64,000 nucleotides of DNA from Flavobacteriales bacterium (GCA_018402085.1 JAGYJM010000002.1:620001-684000), one strand, 5' to 3'. Shown: positions 7,765 through 17,418, numbered from the stretch's first letter. The notes: generated by a model from the letters alone, not told the origin. Translations and numbers: made by a program.

Positions 7765-8355
7765 ATGAAAAAACTTGCTGAGAGCAGACTTCCTACTGAA
7801 TTCGGATCTTTCCGGATGATCGCTTATGACAGCGGAATCGGAGAGTTTCCGCACCTTGTTATGCAGTCTGAGGTAAGGCCTGATGACGGTCCGGTGAACG
7901 TGCGGGTGCATAGCGAATGCATGACAGGTGATGTATTCGGAAGCCTGCGTTGCGACTGCGGCGAACAGTTGCATTCAGCCATGCGTACCTTTGGCAAACA
8001 GGGAGGGTACCTGATTTACCTTCGCCAGGAAGGTCGCGGAATCGGCCTTGTGAATAAGCTGAAGGCCTACAATCTCCAAGATGAGGGCATGGATACGGTC
8101 AGCGCAAATGTAGCACTTGGGTTTCATGCTGATGAACGTGACTACGCTCCGGCAATCGAAATTCTGAAGCACCTCAGTATAGATGAGATTCGCCTGTTCA
8201 CGAACAACCCGGAGAAGATAGAGGCATTTGAAGGTACGGGTATCACCGTGATAGAGCGCATACCTATTGAGGTGGCCCCACAAGACGAAAGTGAAGGCTA
8301 CCTGCGCACCAAGAAGGAACAAATGGGGCACGTTTTTCGCAACTTCAAATTCTGA
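7765..8355 (+). CDS. ribA: GTP cyclohydrolase II
   Basis: 196 residues, the normal length of stand-alone RibA, the first enzyme of riboflavin synthesis (GTP to the pyrimidine 5-phosphate, formate and pyrophosphate). All three zinc cysteines are present in HSEC (about 50-53) and LRCDCGEQL (about 63-71), and the GTP-binding RQEGRGIGL is intact (about 92-100). It complements the RibB-fused domain at 204-1331, which lacks these residues. Monocistronic by context: preceded by a terminator and its own -7 box, with the convergent deacetylase gene ending 3 nt away. Confidence 0.96.
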   Translation: MKKLAESRLPTEFGSFRMIAYDSGIGEFPHLVMQSEVRPDDGPVNVRVHSECMTGDVFGSLRCDCGEQLHSAMRTFGKQGGYLIYLRQEGRGIGLVNKLKAYNLQDEGMDTVSANVALGFHADERDYAPAIEILKHLSIDEIRLFTNNPEKIEAFEGTGITVIERIPIEVAPQDESEGYLRTKKEQMGHVFRNFKF

Positions 8356-8358
8356 TCC

Positions 8359-9261
8359 TCAGAAGTACAGTTCTTGCGCCAGCCTAAATGTGTTGGCATG
8401 CGCATCCACAATGATGCGGATGTCTTCTGAATAACCGCCTCCCATTGCGCAGGCAACAGGTACCTCGTTGCGCCGGCAGGTTTCAAATACAATACGATCC
8501 CGTTCACGGCAACCCTGAACCGTTAGCCCAAGACGCCCCAGCTTATCACTGGCCAGCACATCCACACCTGTTTGAAAAAACACAAAGTCAGGTTCAGTCA
8601 GATCGAATAAACGGGGCAAGGTCTCCCTCAGGATGTTCAGATATGTGCTGTCATCAGTACCGTCAGCCAGCGGAATGTCGAGGTCACTCTGCTCTTTGTG
8701 AAGCGGATAGTTCTTTTCACCGTGCATGGAGAACGTAAAAACGCGGTCATCATCTGCAAAGATTTCAGCGGTGCCATTACCCTGATGCACATCAAGATCG
8801 ACGACCAGAATTTTGTGCGCAAGCCCGGTGGTCAACAGATGACTTGCGCCGAGAGCAATATCATTTAGCAGGCAAAAACCTTCACCGTGGTTACGATATG
8901 CATGGTGGGTGCCGCCTGCAATATTCAGTGAAACGCCGTGTTTAAGCGCATACAAAGCGCAATCAATTGTGCCCCGCATAATGCGCCGCTCACGCTGAAC
9001 CAACGCCTCACTGAGCGGAAAACCGGTTTTGCGTTCTTCTTTCCGGCTGAGCTTCAGTTCACGCAGTTTATCCCAATAGGCGCTGTCGTGCGTCTTCAAA
9101 ATTGAAGGTTCGTCTAGCAGGTCAGGCGAAAAAAAGGCATCCTCGTTGATGCATCCTTCATGCAGCAGTTGCTCGGGTAGCAACTCATACTTCTCCATCG
9201 GAAAACGATGTCCTTCAGGCAGAGGATGCGCATATTCAGAGTGCCAGGCGATTTTCAGCAT
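8359..9261 (-). CDS. Histone deacetylase family (acetoin utilisation/APAH-like) hydrolase
   Basis: 300 residues. Zinc-dependent deacetylase fold with the class motifs in order: GGTHHA (116-121, catalytic His pair), DLDVHQGNGT (155-164, zinc Asp and His) and GVDVLASDKLGRL near 242 (second zinc Asp). Bacterial members deacetylate small molecules, polyamines or proteins such as acetyl-CoA synthetase; the substrate cannot be read from context. Convergent with ribA with only 3 nt between stop codons, so no terminator separates them. Upstream 9262-9478 contains REP-like hairpins and no gene. Confidence 0.9.
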   Translation of the reverse strand: MLKIAWHSEYAHPLPEGHRFPMEKYELLPEQLLHEGCINEDAFFSPDLLDEPSILKTHDSAYWDKLRELKLSRKEERKTGFPLSEALVQRERRIMRGTIDCALYALKHGVSLNIAGGTHHAYRNHGEGFCLLNDIALGASHLLTTGLAHKILVVDLDVHQGNGTAEIFADDDRVFTFSMHGEKNYPLHKEQSDLDIPLADGTDDSTYLNILRETLPRLFDLTEPDFVFFQTGVDVLASDKLGRLGLTVQGCRERDRIVFETCRRNEVPVACAMGGGYSEDIRIIVDAHANTFRLAQELYF

Positions 9262-9362
9262 AGATGTTATCTCGGCTTAATAGACAAGAAGTTGCGCAGC
9301 ATGTTCAGGATGAGGTGCTTTTTTTAGCTGAGCCTTCTGATTGCGATTTCCTTGAGATGATC

Positions 9363-9386
9363 AACGCAAAAGCGTTGGATGCGAAC
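9363..9386 (-). repeat. REP-like element: hairpin plus GGATGCGAAC
   Basis: Stem AACGC/GCGTT with loop AAAA (9363-9376) directly followed by GGATGCGAAC (9377-9386). Read on the minus strand it is GTTCGCATCC plus hairpin, the same arrangement as at 5101. It faces the copy at 9437, giving an inverted pair about 50 nt apart. Confidence 0.6.
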
Positions 9387-9436
9387 AGGATCAGGACATA
9401 CTTCGGCGCTCGTGATCACTTTCGTTTGGTTTTTTG

Positions 9437-9461
9437 GTTCGCATCCCGTGATTTTTCACGG
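9437..9461 (+). repeat. REP-like element: GTTCGCATCC plus hairpin
   Basis: GTTCGCATCC (9437-9446) runs into stem CCGTGA/TCACGG with loop TTTT (9446-9461). A further hairpin in the other orientation, GGTGT-AAAA-ACACC followed by GGATATC (9460-9479), abuts it and reaches the stop codon of the DUF819 gene. Together with 9363-9386 this forms a BIME-like cluster. Confidence 0.6.
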
Positions 9462-9478
9462 TGTAAAAACACCGGATA

Positions 9479-11008
9479 TCAGAGGTAAATAGCGTGCATA
9501 AGCTCCATACACAGAATGGCTGCTATAGTGCCCACGGCATAACCAAGCACAGCCAGTAACACTCCCACAGGCGCAAGGGCAGGGGAGAAGGCCGAAGCAA
9601 CGATAGGCGCAGAGGCTGCGCCTCCGATATTGGCCTGGCTGCCCACGGCAACGAAAAAGAAAGGTGCACGAATCAACTTGGCCACTGCTAAAAGCACCGA
9701 AATGTGCACCAGCATCCAAATGATACCAATAAGGATGACCGACCAATACTTGTTCCAGTTCTCGTAGAGCTCAACCAGGTTCATTTTCATTCCGATGGTA
9801 GCTACCAGCACATACAATAAGATGCTTCCGATACGTGAAGCGCCTGCGCCCTCATAGCTGCGGGCCCGGGTAAAAGATAAACCGATACCGATAATGGTCG
9901 CGATAATGATGATCCAGAAAAACTCTTTTTCAAGGGAGCTCAGATAAACTACCAGTGAGTCAGGGTCTGCAGCCTTTATTTCGCTGAACGTCTCAGTGAA
10001 CCAGGGTGCGGCATTGTCAGCAAAGAGGTGCGCGATGGCTACGCCACCGAAGCCGAAGGCAAGAATGATCGAGATATCTGTGAACGATGGCACGCGTGCG
10101 ATGCTGGCCTGATAGTCTTCAACTTTCTTTTTGAGTGCCTCTACAGCAGAGTTGTCTGCTTTAAGTTTACGGTCAAGTGCAACACTGATACCAGCACCCA
10201 CTAACAAGAAGGCCATCCAGAGATTGGCCACAAAAACATCCACAATTACCATGGCCGAGAACTGCGTGGTCTGTGTGTCGGAGATCTCTTTGAGCGCGGT
10301 TTGATTAGCTCCACCGCCAATCCAGCTACCTGCAACGGTAGAAAGTCCGCGCCAGAATTCACTGTTCATGTTAGTGAGCGTTTCACCCGATGCGATCTGA
10401 GGCCAGGCGCTGGCATTGATATTCGCAAGCGAGTCAGCCAGGCTAAGATCTACTATTGAGCGGAAACGTTCGTCAGCGATTTTTTCAGTGGCATGTATAG
10501 AATCAACGTTGAGCTTTACGGCGTCGTTCCAGATGAGTACGTCGCCTTTGGTGACTGAATTACCCGAATTCACGGCCAGTTTAATTGCATCTGAAGGAGC
10601 GGTGATAGCACGCTCTATGGTGACATCAGGTTGTAAAATACTGCCGTCAATTTTTGATACGATGTAGAGCGCGATAGGGCCCCCAATGACAATCCCAAAG
10701 GTGGCTGTGAAAAACATCACCAGTGATTTTGGACCGAGGTTGACAATGGCTTTCAGGTCAATACTCAGGCACAGCAACACAAGACTTGCCGGCAGCAGAA
10801 AACGCGAGGCTACGAAGTAAAGATTCGAGCTCTCCCCGTCTACAAGTCCGAACGAATTGTAGAAGGCCGGAATGAAATAGCACAGCAGTAAAGAAGGTAC
10901 ATACTTGTAAAAGCGTGAAGTACGCGGGTGATTCGAGGTGTAGAATATAAAAGCCAGTGTTGAAAGCAGCAGGCCGAGCACAACGGCGTCGTTCGTGATC
11001 AAGGTCAT
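9479..11008 (-). CDS. DUF819 family membrane protein with an extra internal segment
   Basis: 509 residues with about ten hydrophobic helices. It matches the DUF819 (YjcL-like) family of transport-like proteins by the segments LLPASLVLLCLSIDLKAI (73-90), GSWIGGGANQTALKE (227-241) and the C-terminal helices with ANIGGAASAPIVA. Members are usually nearer 400 residues; here residues about 121-215 form a hydrophilic insertion between helix 3 and the GGGAN motif, presumably on one face of the membrane. Substrate unknown. Transcribed divergently from the SRPBCC gene at 11100; REP-like hairpins adjoin its stop. Confidence 0.82.
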   Translation of the reverse strand: MTLITNDAVVLGLLLSTLAFIFYTSNHPRTSRFYKYVPSLLLCYFIPAFYNSFGLVDGESSNLYFVASRFLLPASLVLLCLSIDLKAIVNLGPKSLVMFFTATFGIVIGGPIALYIVSKIDGSILQPDVTIERAITAPSDAIKLAVNSGNSVTKGDVLIWNDAVKLNVDSIHATEKIADERFRSIVDLSLADSLANINASAWPQIASGETLTNMNSEFWRGLSTVAGSWIGGGANQTALKEISDTQTTQFSAMVIVDVFVANLWMAFLLVGAGISVALDRKLKADNSAVEALKKKVEDYQASIARVPSFTDISIILAFGFGGVAIAHLFADNAAPWFTETFSEIKAADPDSLVVYLSSLEKEFFWIIIIATIIGIGLSFTRARSYEGAGASRIGSILLYVLVATIGMKMNLVELYENWNKYWSVILIGIIWMLVHISVLLAVAKLIRAPFFFVAVGSQANIGGAASAPIVASAFSPALAPVGVLLAVLGYAVGTIAAILCMELMHAIYL

Positions 11009-11099
11009 CTGGATTTGGTTTTAGGATTGGGCAATATAAAACTTAAGTATGAGCCAACATTTTGCTAATTTCATCTGAACACCTTCAATCAAAATTGCG

Positions 11100-12101
11100 A
11101 TGAAATTTTTAAAAGCCCTTTTGCTTATTATCCTGATACTCGCAGGAATTTGGGTCACCCTTTGCCTGATAGGACCCTCACAACTCAACGTGAGCCGATC
11201 AACGTTCATGGAGACCACTCCGGCGGCCGTTTACGAAGAAGTGGCTAATTTCAACAAGTGGCCAGCATGGAGTCCGTGGGCAAATCAAGATACGACCATG
11301 GTGACCAGTATTTCTGGTTCACCTTTTGGAAAAGGCGCTGTCATGGAATGGGTATCCGACGAGATGGGCGAAGGAAGACAAGAGATCACTGCTGCGATCC
11401 CCAATAAAGTGATCACATGTATGCTGACCTTCAGCAACATGCCGGGTGATCATAAGGCAGAATGGTTTTTTGACGCTGAGGGAGAGGATACAAAAGTGAC
11501 CTGGACCATGGAAAGCGCGGAGGTGCCTTTTTTAATCCGTGGCTTGCTGCTGATCTCGGGTGGCGCCAAGCCGCTGGCGGATCAGTATGATCAAGGGCTT
11601 GCAGACCTCAAACGTGTGGTGGAGGCGAAACCATTATTTAAGCCTCAGTTTACAGATGCACCGGGCTTCTGGTATATCGGCATTGAAGCGGATTCGGTAA
11701 CCGCCGCAATGCTGGCAAATGGCAGCATGCATGAACGCGCCTATCTGGCGATACAGGAGTTCTTGCAAGACCGAGACTTGATACAATCAGGAATGCCGCT
11801 CACCTTTACCAGGAGATTTGAAGAGGGGGTCATGGATCTCACTTTTGCGCTCCCGGTGGCAGACAGTGTCGGAGTGACAGATAATTTTGTGATAGATCGT
11901 GTACCGGCAGGGCGCGTCGCATCTGCGATTCACAAGGGAGCCTACGATATGGTAGATGAGACCTGGAATAAGTTTGACCCCTATTTTGAGGCCTATCCGC
12001 AATCATTCCGCTATTATCCTTACGAGCAATATGTAAATGACCCGGCTGACGTGCAAGATTCAACAGACTATCTTACGCGCATTGTTTTTCCGGTAGACTA
12101 A
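11100..12101 (+). CDS. Membrane-anchored SRPBCC plus GyrI-like binding protein
   Basis: 333 residues. One N-terminal membrane helix (about 4-24) leads to an SRPBCC/polyketide-cyclase-like domain (about 30-170; starts RSTFMETTPAAVYEEVANFNKWPAWSPW in two readable blocks) and then a GyrI-like effector-binding domain (about 175-333; IDRVPAGRVASAIHKGAYDMV). Both are hydrophobic-ligand-binding folds; the pairing is common in Bacteroidota annotation but the ligand is not known. Start is the only ATG before the membrane helix. Followed by a bidirectional terminator. Confidence 0.82.
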   Translation: MKFLKALLLIILILAGIWVTLCLIGPSQLNVSRSTFMETTPAAVYEEVANFNKWPAWSPWANQDTTMVTSISGSPFGKGAVMEWVSDEMGEGRQEITAAIPNKVITCMLTFSNMPGDHKAEWFFDAEGEDTKVTWTMESAEVPFLIRGLLLISGGAKPLADQYDQGLADLKRVVEAKPLFKPQFTDAPGFWYIGIEADSVTAAMLANGSMHERAYLAIQEFLQDRDLIQSGMPLTFTRRFEEGVMDLTFALPVADSVGVTDNFVIDRVPAGRVASAIHKGAYDMVDETWNKFDPYFEAYPQSFRYYPYEQYVNDPADVQDSTDYLTRIVFPVD

Positions 12102-12161
12102 TTCGTGCCTGTGCCTTTCGATGCTCTGGCATCTGAGCAGCGAAGAAATTATAGCAAAGCA

Positions 12162-12196
12162 AAAGGCCCATCACTCGAGAGAGCGATGGGCCTTTT
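12162..12196. terminator. Bidirectional terminator between SRPBCC and metalloprotease genes
   Basis: An 11-bp stem AAAGGCCCATC/GATGGGCCTTT (12162-12172 and 12185-12195) carries T-runs on both strands, serving the plus-strand gene ending at 12101 and the minus-strand gene ending at 12230. Confidence 0.92.
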
Positions 12197-12229
12197 TAAT
12201 TGACCAAGTAAATTGGTCTCCACCCTATT

Positions 12230-15200
12230 TCATCGTATCATCAACTTCTCCTCAAAAACTTGGCCAAACGACCGGACTTGCAGGATATACATCCCAGGAG
12301 CCAGGCGGTTCGTAAAAAACAGTGTAAGATGCTCCTGTTCGGAGACGATAGATAATTGTGTGTTTTCAACACGCCTTCCGTTATTGTCGTAGACGCTTAT
12401 TTCTAATACGTCACCATCCTGGTGAAGGTTACCGAATGCGATTGAAATTTTTTCTCCGTTACCGGGGTTCGGGAAAATACTCGTTACAAATAACTGATCG
12501 TCAGAGTCATTGACGCCACTTGGCGTGCCGAACTGAAGTACACAACTGCTGCTCCAGTTACTGAAGAGTTCATTGACACTTGCGCGAACCCGCACTTCAT
12601 ACTGTCCGCCTTCGATCCATTCGGCCTGGGGAACCATCAATTGAGGAAGAAAACTTGTGATAACGGTATCATGAGCGGCATGGGCGAAAGACCATTCATA
12701 AACTGAAGTACCCGTCACCGCATTGCAGGTGAGAAGATTAGCGGTATCAAAAACACCAAGGCTACAGTCGGTAGTACTGATAGACGTCTCCGGAACCGTT
12801 TCACTCGTGCTAATGGTACAAACCGGCCCCCAGTCGCTCCAGATTTCATCGCTGTTCATTACACGAATGCTCACTTCAAGCGTTTCTGCATAGCCAAGTC
12901 CGCTTACGCTGCTCAGCACAAAGCCGGGATTGTTTCCGATAGAGTAGGCTTCGTTGTAGAAGCCATTGGCAGAATTGGTGAAGCGCCAGTGGTACATTTC
13001 TGCTCCGGCAACCGGAATGCAGTAGACTTCATCGTCAAGTAAGAGATTGATCGATCCACATGAGTTTTCATCGAGTTGCGTGAATTCGGGTGCTACGTCA
13101 CATTCGTAAGGCACCTCCACATTATTGATAACTGAGCACCCGTTGTCGTCTGAAATAGTCACGCTGTAGATGCCTGAGCTTACGTTCTCAAGCAGGTTGC
13201 CGGTTGAACCGTTTGACCAGTTAAAACTGAGGTTACCGGTGCCTCCCATGGCATTTATGATAGCTTGACCATCTTGTCCTGCACAGGTTTCCGGATTGAG
13301 CAGCAGGGCTTCACCGCTAAGAGCAGAAGGTTCAATGATCTGCACGCTTTCAACAGCCTGGCAACCATTTGCATCGGTAACTTCGAGCATATAAGTGCCA
13401 GCACTGAGTGACGAAAGCACTTGAGCGTCTTCTCCAGAATTCCAATTAAAAACGTACGGAGGTGTACCGCCGGTAATAGTGGCGTTTGCGGTTCCATCGT
13501 TCATGCCTGCGCATGAAATATCTGATTTAAAAACAGTCAGATTTAGCGCTGCAGGTTCTTCAATGGTAACAGATGCCGAACCTTCACATCCGTCTGAATC
13601 ACTCACATTCACAGTGTACTCTCCCGGAGCCATGTTGCCGATTGAGGCACCTTGAGCTCCGTTTGACCATAGGTAGAAGTATGATCCATTTCCGCCTGTG
13701 GCAAGGGCACTGACACTGCCATTTGTTTCACCGCTGCATAACACCGGCGTGGCAGTGGCGTTGACATTCAAGCCGTCAGCCTCGGTAATATCAAAGTCTT
13801 CGTTGATGCTGCAGCCGTTGGCGTCTGTGACCGATACACTGTAAGAACCGGGAGCAAGCCCGGTGATTGCTTCACCAGTTTCTCCCGTACTCCAATTATA
13901 AGCGTAGGGTGGCGTACCTCCTTGCACACTCGCAGTGGCCGCACCGGGGTTGCCATTGCAGCCAATGTCTTCATCGAAGAGGTTGATGGTAAGCTCCTGA
14001 GGTTCGGTGACTGAGACAGACGCATTCGCGCTGCACCCATTCACATCAATCGCGGTGACCGTATAGCTTCCTGCAGGAAGACCGCTGATCGTGCTTCCAC
14101 TCTGCCCTGTATTCCAGGAAAGACCAAACGGACCATTGCCTCCGCCGGTACTGACGGATGCCAGTCCATCTGAAGCCCCGTTGCAGCTAACATTCACACT
14201 GTTCATGGTAAGACTGATCGCAGAGGGGTTCGGAACCGTAGCTGTTTGTTCTGTTATGCAACCGGAGGCATTTGTTACCGCCACAGAATAAGAGCCCGGA
14301 CTCACTCCGCTGAGGTTTTGAGTAGTGGCGCCGTTGCTCCACTGAAAACTGAAGGATGCCGGGTTTGCAATAGAAAGGTCGATCGCCCCGTTATTGCCAT
14401 CATGACAAGATGGTGCACTCGGAATCATGGTGTAATCAGGGGCTGCGTTCACTGTAATTATAGCCTCTATAGTATGGCTGTCGCTTCCATCAGCATTGCT
14501 GACCAATAAGGAGGCATTGTAAGTGCCGGGTGTCTCGTAGAAGATATTCTGAGGGTTCTGGCTGCTGGATGAAGCGGGACTTCCTCCCGGAAACGACCAG
14601 CTCCACGAGGTGGGGTTTCCTGAACTCATGTCACTGAAGTCAACACTTGCTTCTTCGCATCCGCCAGATGCACTGAAGCTGAAATTGGCAACAGGCGGCA
14701 CAGGGTCATTGTTAGCCTCTACGCAGAACTCATGCGAAGCCTCAAGTCCCCAGTCACCGCCTCCTTCGGCGATTGCAGTGCCATCTGCACCAAGCAGTTC
14801 GTAGCTGCCGTTGGTAAAACTTTGACCGTCGCCATAAGCGTCATACATGACGAGTGTGTAGCATCCTGCCGGGAGACAAAGGGTTTCTTCAAAGGTGGTT
14901 CCCTGGCTGTTATTGATGTAGGGGCCTCCGTTCACAATTTCTACATCATTCTCGAATACAGACCATGTAGTTTCTGTCCCGAAGAAGTCAACCGTAATGT
15001 TCAGAGTAACGCCATCACCGGTTGAAACTATGAACTCGGTTTCATCTTCATTATTAGACGCGTTGGCATCCGCTACACCGTTTGGTTCCGAAGCCCATGC
15101 GAAGAAAGTGTGTGAGCCTGTTGCGGCGAACATTGCAGGAAGAGTAACCCACTCAGAAGTGCCTGGCGAAAGGTTGCCGTTCCAGGTGAAAGTTTGTGTG

Positions 15201-16357
15201 GCGCCGCCGGTGACATTGTACTGAATGGTACACGAGCTCAGTGATGAGCTGCCGAAATTTGTGAGAAACACTTCCGGTTCGAAAGAATTATTACACAAGA
15301 TACCAGATGGATGACTGACGGAGGTGATGCCTACATCATCCGCCACTACAGGCTCACAGCCGAAGCTTTGTAGCAGGGTGGCCCTTTGTGAGACCAGTGT
15401 ATTGCGCATTCTTTCCCGCTGACCTTCGGTGAACATATCACGGCAGGTTTCAGCAGTGTAATCCATATAGTTTTCTACTTGCTGGGTGCCTCCACAGGCC
15501 GGGTTGTTGCAATTACCGCCAAGTGTGGTAGGAGGGGTGTCACATACACGATCGCCTTGCGATGAACAGTTGGATTCATCGTCGCAATCATTGGTGCCAT
15601 GAAAGGTGTGATACAACCCAAAGTAATGCCCCACTTCATGACTAAAGGTGCGGTTCATGTCAGTATTAGACTTGAGATTTCCTACCGTTCCGAAGGCATT
15701 ATGCAATAAGACGATACCATCACGTATGTTATCAAAAGGAAAATAGGCGAACCCTTGAATACCCCCACCGGCATTGTTATTCTCTATCTCGTTCACGATC
15801 CATACGTTCATGTAATCTTCCCGAGGCCAAACAGAGAGACTCTTGATGGCTTCTTCATCTGCTCCGAAATCTCCGTTTACATTGATTCCTTCTTCAGCGT
15901 ATGGCGGAATCACTGACCCGTCAACGCGCTGAATTCCGGTAGTTGAATTTCCGTCCGGATCACGTGTGGCAAGACAGAATTCGATGCCTACATCCACACC
16001 GTCGCCATCGCCATTGGTGCCGGGTAGTTTGCGGAAATCTTCGTTGAGCGCTTCAATGGCGCTGAAAACCTGTTCGTCTGAAATGTTACTGCCTACGCCT
16101 ACTGCTTCACCTTCGTGAATGACGTGAATGACAACCGGAATCACATAAATATCATCGCTTCGATCATGGCCGCGCTCATCATGCATACGCTGAAGGCTCT
16201 GCTCGAAGTTGAACCAGGAGCGCTGGTAGAACTCATTTTCTTCGAGTTCTCTCTCATGAATTAGATCTGATCCGCATGAAGGCGAGTCACTTTGTCCGAA
16301 GGCACTCACCGATGCAAAGAGCATGATGAATAAAAGGGAATACTGGAATGTTTTCAT
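12230..16357 (-). CDS. Secreted M43 (pappalysin-like) metalloprotease with PKD, SprB repeats and T9SS type A sorting domain
   Basis: 1375 residues. Signal peptide (about 1-21, ends AFGQ). Residues about 70-335 are an M43 zinc metalloprotease: HEVGHYFGLYH at 240-250 gives the three zinc ligands and catalytic glutamate, with a downstream NYMDY Met-turn and several cysteines (CDDESNC, CDTPP). A jelly-roll-like region and a PKD domain (ASVDFSDMSSGNPTSWSWSF in part) follow, then six SprB repeats ending in VTDANGC-type motifs, two lower-confidence beta domains with YEWSF/YHWRF strands, and a type A sorting domain (IFPNPGNGE, NGRRV, LAPGMYILQV) at about 1295-1375. Cell-surface or released protease exported by T9SS. 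Codon use matches neighbours. Confidence 0.92.
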   Translation of the reverse strand: MKTFQYSLLFIMLFASVSAFGQSDSPSCGSDLIHERELEENEFYQRSWFNFEQSLQRMHDERGHDRSDDIYVIPVVIHVIHEGEAVGVGSNISDEQVFSAIEALNEDFRKLPGTNGDGDGVDVGIEFCLATRDPDGNSTTGIQRVDGSVIPPYAEEGINVNGDFGADEEAIKSLSVWPREDYMNVWIVNEIENNNAGGGIQGFAYFPFDNIRDGIVLLHNAFGTVGNLKSNTDMNRTFSHEVGHYFGLYHTFHGTNDCDDESNCSSQGDRVCDTPPTTLGGNCNNPACGGTQQVENYMDYTAETCRDMFTEGQRERMRNTLVSQRATLLQSFGCEPVVADDVGITSVSHPSGILCNNSFEPEVFLTNFGSSSLSSCTIQYNVTGGATQTFTWNGNLSPGTSEWVTLPAMFAATGSHTFFAWASEPNGVADANASNNEDETEFIVSTGDGVTLNITVDFFGTETTWSVFENDVEIVNGGPYINNSQGTTFEETLCLPAGCYTLVMYDAYGDGQSFTNGSYELLGADGTAIAEGGGDWGLEASHEFCVEANNDPVPPVANFSFSASGGCEEASVDFSDMSSGNPTSWSWSFPGGSPASSSSQNPQNIFYETPGTYNASLLVSNADGSDSHTIEAIITVNAAPDYTMIPSAPSCHDGNNGAIDLSIANPASFSFQWSNGATTQNLSGVSPGSYSVAVTNASGCITEQTATVPNPSAISLTMNSVNVSCNGASDGLASVSTGGGNGPFGLSWNTGQSGSTISGLPAGSYTVTAIDVNGCSANASVSVTEPQELTINLFDEDIGCNGNPGAATASVQGGTPPYAYNWSTGETGEAITGLAPGSYSVSVTDANGCSINEDFDITEADGLNVNATATPVLCSGETNGSVSALATGGNGSYFYLWSNGAQGASIGNMAPGEYTVNVSDSDGCEGSASVTIEEPAALNLTVFKSDISCAGMNDGTANATITGGTPPYVFNWNSGEDAQVLSSLSAGTYMLEVTDANGCQAVESVQIIEPSALSGEALLLNPETCAGQDGQAIINAMGGTGNLSFNWSNGSTGNLLENVSSGIYSVTISDDNGCSVINNVEVPYECDVAPEFTQLDENSCGSINLLLDDEVYCIPVAGAEMYHWRFTNSANGFYNEAYSIGNNPGFVLSSVSGLGYAETLEVSIRVMNSDEIWSDWGPVCTISTSETVPETSISTTDCSLGVFDTANLLTCNAVTGTSVYEWSFAHAAHDTVITSFLPQLMVPQAEWIEGGQYEVRVRASVNELFSNWSSSCVLQFGTPSGVNDSDDQLFVTSIFPNPGNGEKISIAFGNLHQDGDVLEISVYDNNGRRVENTQLSIVSEQEHLTLFFTNRLAPGMYILQVRSFGQVFEEKLMIR

Positions 16358-16665
16358 TTTACGACCCTGTCAGGTTCACTCTTGCGTTTACCGTATCAGG
16401 GGCGCCAAGGTTACGTTGAACAGCCATGCGCTTTGTAAGACTTTTCCGCAATACCTTCATTCAAGACCTGCCACGATCATTTCTGTATTCCTCATCCAGG
16501 TCTATTCAAGAAATGAGATAACCCACAGTTGAAGGATTTCCTGCGGCCTGTTAACGTATCCTGCAGTTTTGAAGGCGTTCATCAGAGCTGTACAACCTAT
16601 CAGTTCAATCGAGAAATTTCTGTTAGGTACACAATGGTTCCAGCGCCTCACAGCAGGTACCGGCG
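16358..16665. other. Gene-free region upstream of the metalloprotease
   Basis: 308 bases between the protease start and the FKBP terminator. I see no supported ORF, no TAnnTTTG box close to the protease ATG and no obvious repeat. It must hold the protease promoter, but I cannot place it. Confidence 0.5.
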
Positions 16666-16693
16666 AAAAAAAAAGCCCGCATAGTGCGGGCTT
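16666..16693 (-). terminator. Rho-independent terminator of the yaaA-FKBP operon
   Basis: 9-bp stem AAGCCCGCA/TGCGGGCTT with loop TAG; on the minus strand it is followed by a run of eight or more T. It lies 24 nt after the FKBP stop. Confidence 0.92.
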
Positions 16694-16716
16694 GAGTATA
16701 TTCAGTGCTAAAATGT

Positions 16717-17418
16717 TTATTTCTGAGCGTCACTTTGCACTTCTATCAGCTCTACCTTAAAGATCAAGGTGCTGTAAGGTTTGATTTTTTGGCCTGAACC
16801 TCGTTGCCCATATGCGAGGTCTTGCGGAATGTAGAACTCATAGGTAGCTCCCTCTTGCATAAGCTGCAGCCCTTCAGTCCACCCACTGATCACCTGATTC
16901 AGGCGGAATGTAGCCGGCTCACCGCGCTCGTAAGAGCTGTCAAAGACGGTGCCGTCGATCAACGTGCCTTCATAATGCACAGTGACCTGATCGATGGCGG
17001 CAGGTGTCGCACCCGTGCCTGCTTCAATCACTTTGTACTGAAGACCACTGTCTGTTTCGATTACACCTTCTTTGGCGCGGTTTTCATCGAGAAAGGTCTG
17101 TCCTTCAGCTTTCGCTTCTTCAATTTGAACCTCACGAATGCGTTGCATCTCCTCACGTACTAAAAGATCAGCGCTTTCAATGTCCATTAAACGTTCAGTG
17201 GTATCGCCGTGCTCTTGAAGTCCTTTAAGAAAAGCAGCCTCATTGAGGTTGTTGATACCCTGAGCTTCGAGATTGCTCCCGATGCTGAGTCCGATGGCAT
17301 AAGAGATCGAATCCTGACGGGTTTCGATGCTCGCTTTTCCTGCGTTTACGGATTCGTTTGATTTGCAGCTTGCGAAGATCACTGCTACAAATAGGGTGAG
17401 GTAAGTAATGTGTTTCAT
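16717..17418 (-). CDS. FKBP-type peptidyl-prolyl isomerase, lipoprotein (Mip/FkpA-like)
   Basis: 233 residues. Lipoprotein signal with lipobox FASC (Cys18). Residues about 33-120 are the helical dimerisation domain of Mip/FkpA proteins (DSISYAIGLSIGSNL), and about 125-230 the FKBP catalytic domain (VTVHYEGTLIDGTVFDSS, VISGWTEGLQLM, YGQRGSG, LIFKVELI). It should assist folding of periplasmic or outer-membrane proteins. Its ATG overlaps the yaaA stop by 4 nt, so it is the second gene of a two-gene operon; a strong terminator follows. Confidence 0.93.
   Translation of the reverse strand: MKHITYLTLFVAVIFASCKSNESVNAGKASIETRQDSISYAIGLSIGSNLEAQGINNLNEAAFLKGLQEHGDTTERLMDIESADLLVREEMQRIREVQIEEAKAEGQTFLDENRAKEGVIETDSGLQYKVIEAGTGATPAAIDQVTVHYEGTLIDGTVFDSSYERGEPATFRLNQVISGWTEGLQLMQEGATYEFYIPQDLAYGQRGSGQKIKPYSTLIFKVELIEVQSDAQK

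Noticed and set aside
9264-9488. 74-codon plus-strand frame between the deacetylase and DUF819 genes
   Set aside because: It is made largely of the REP-like hairpins, has no recognisable domain, and overlaps the end of the DUF819 gene.
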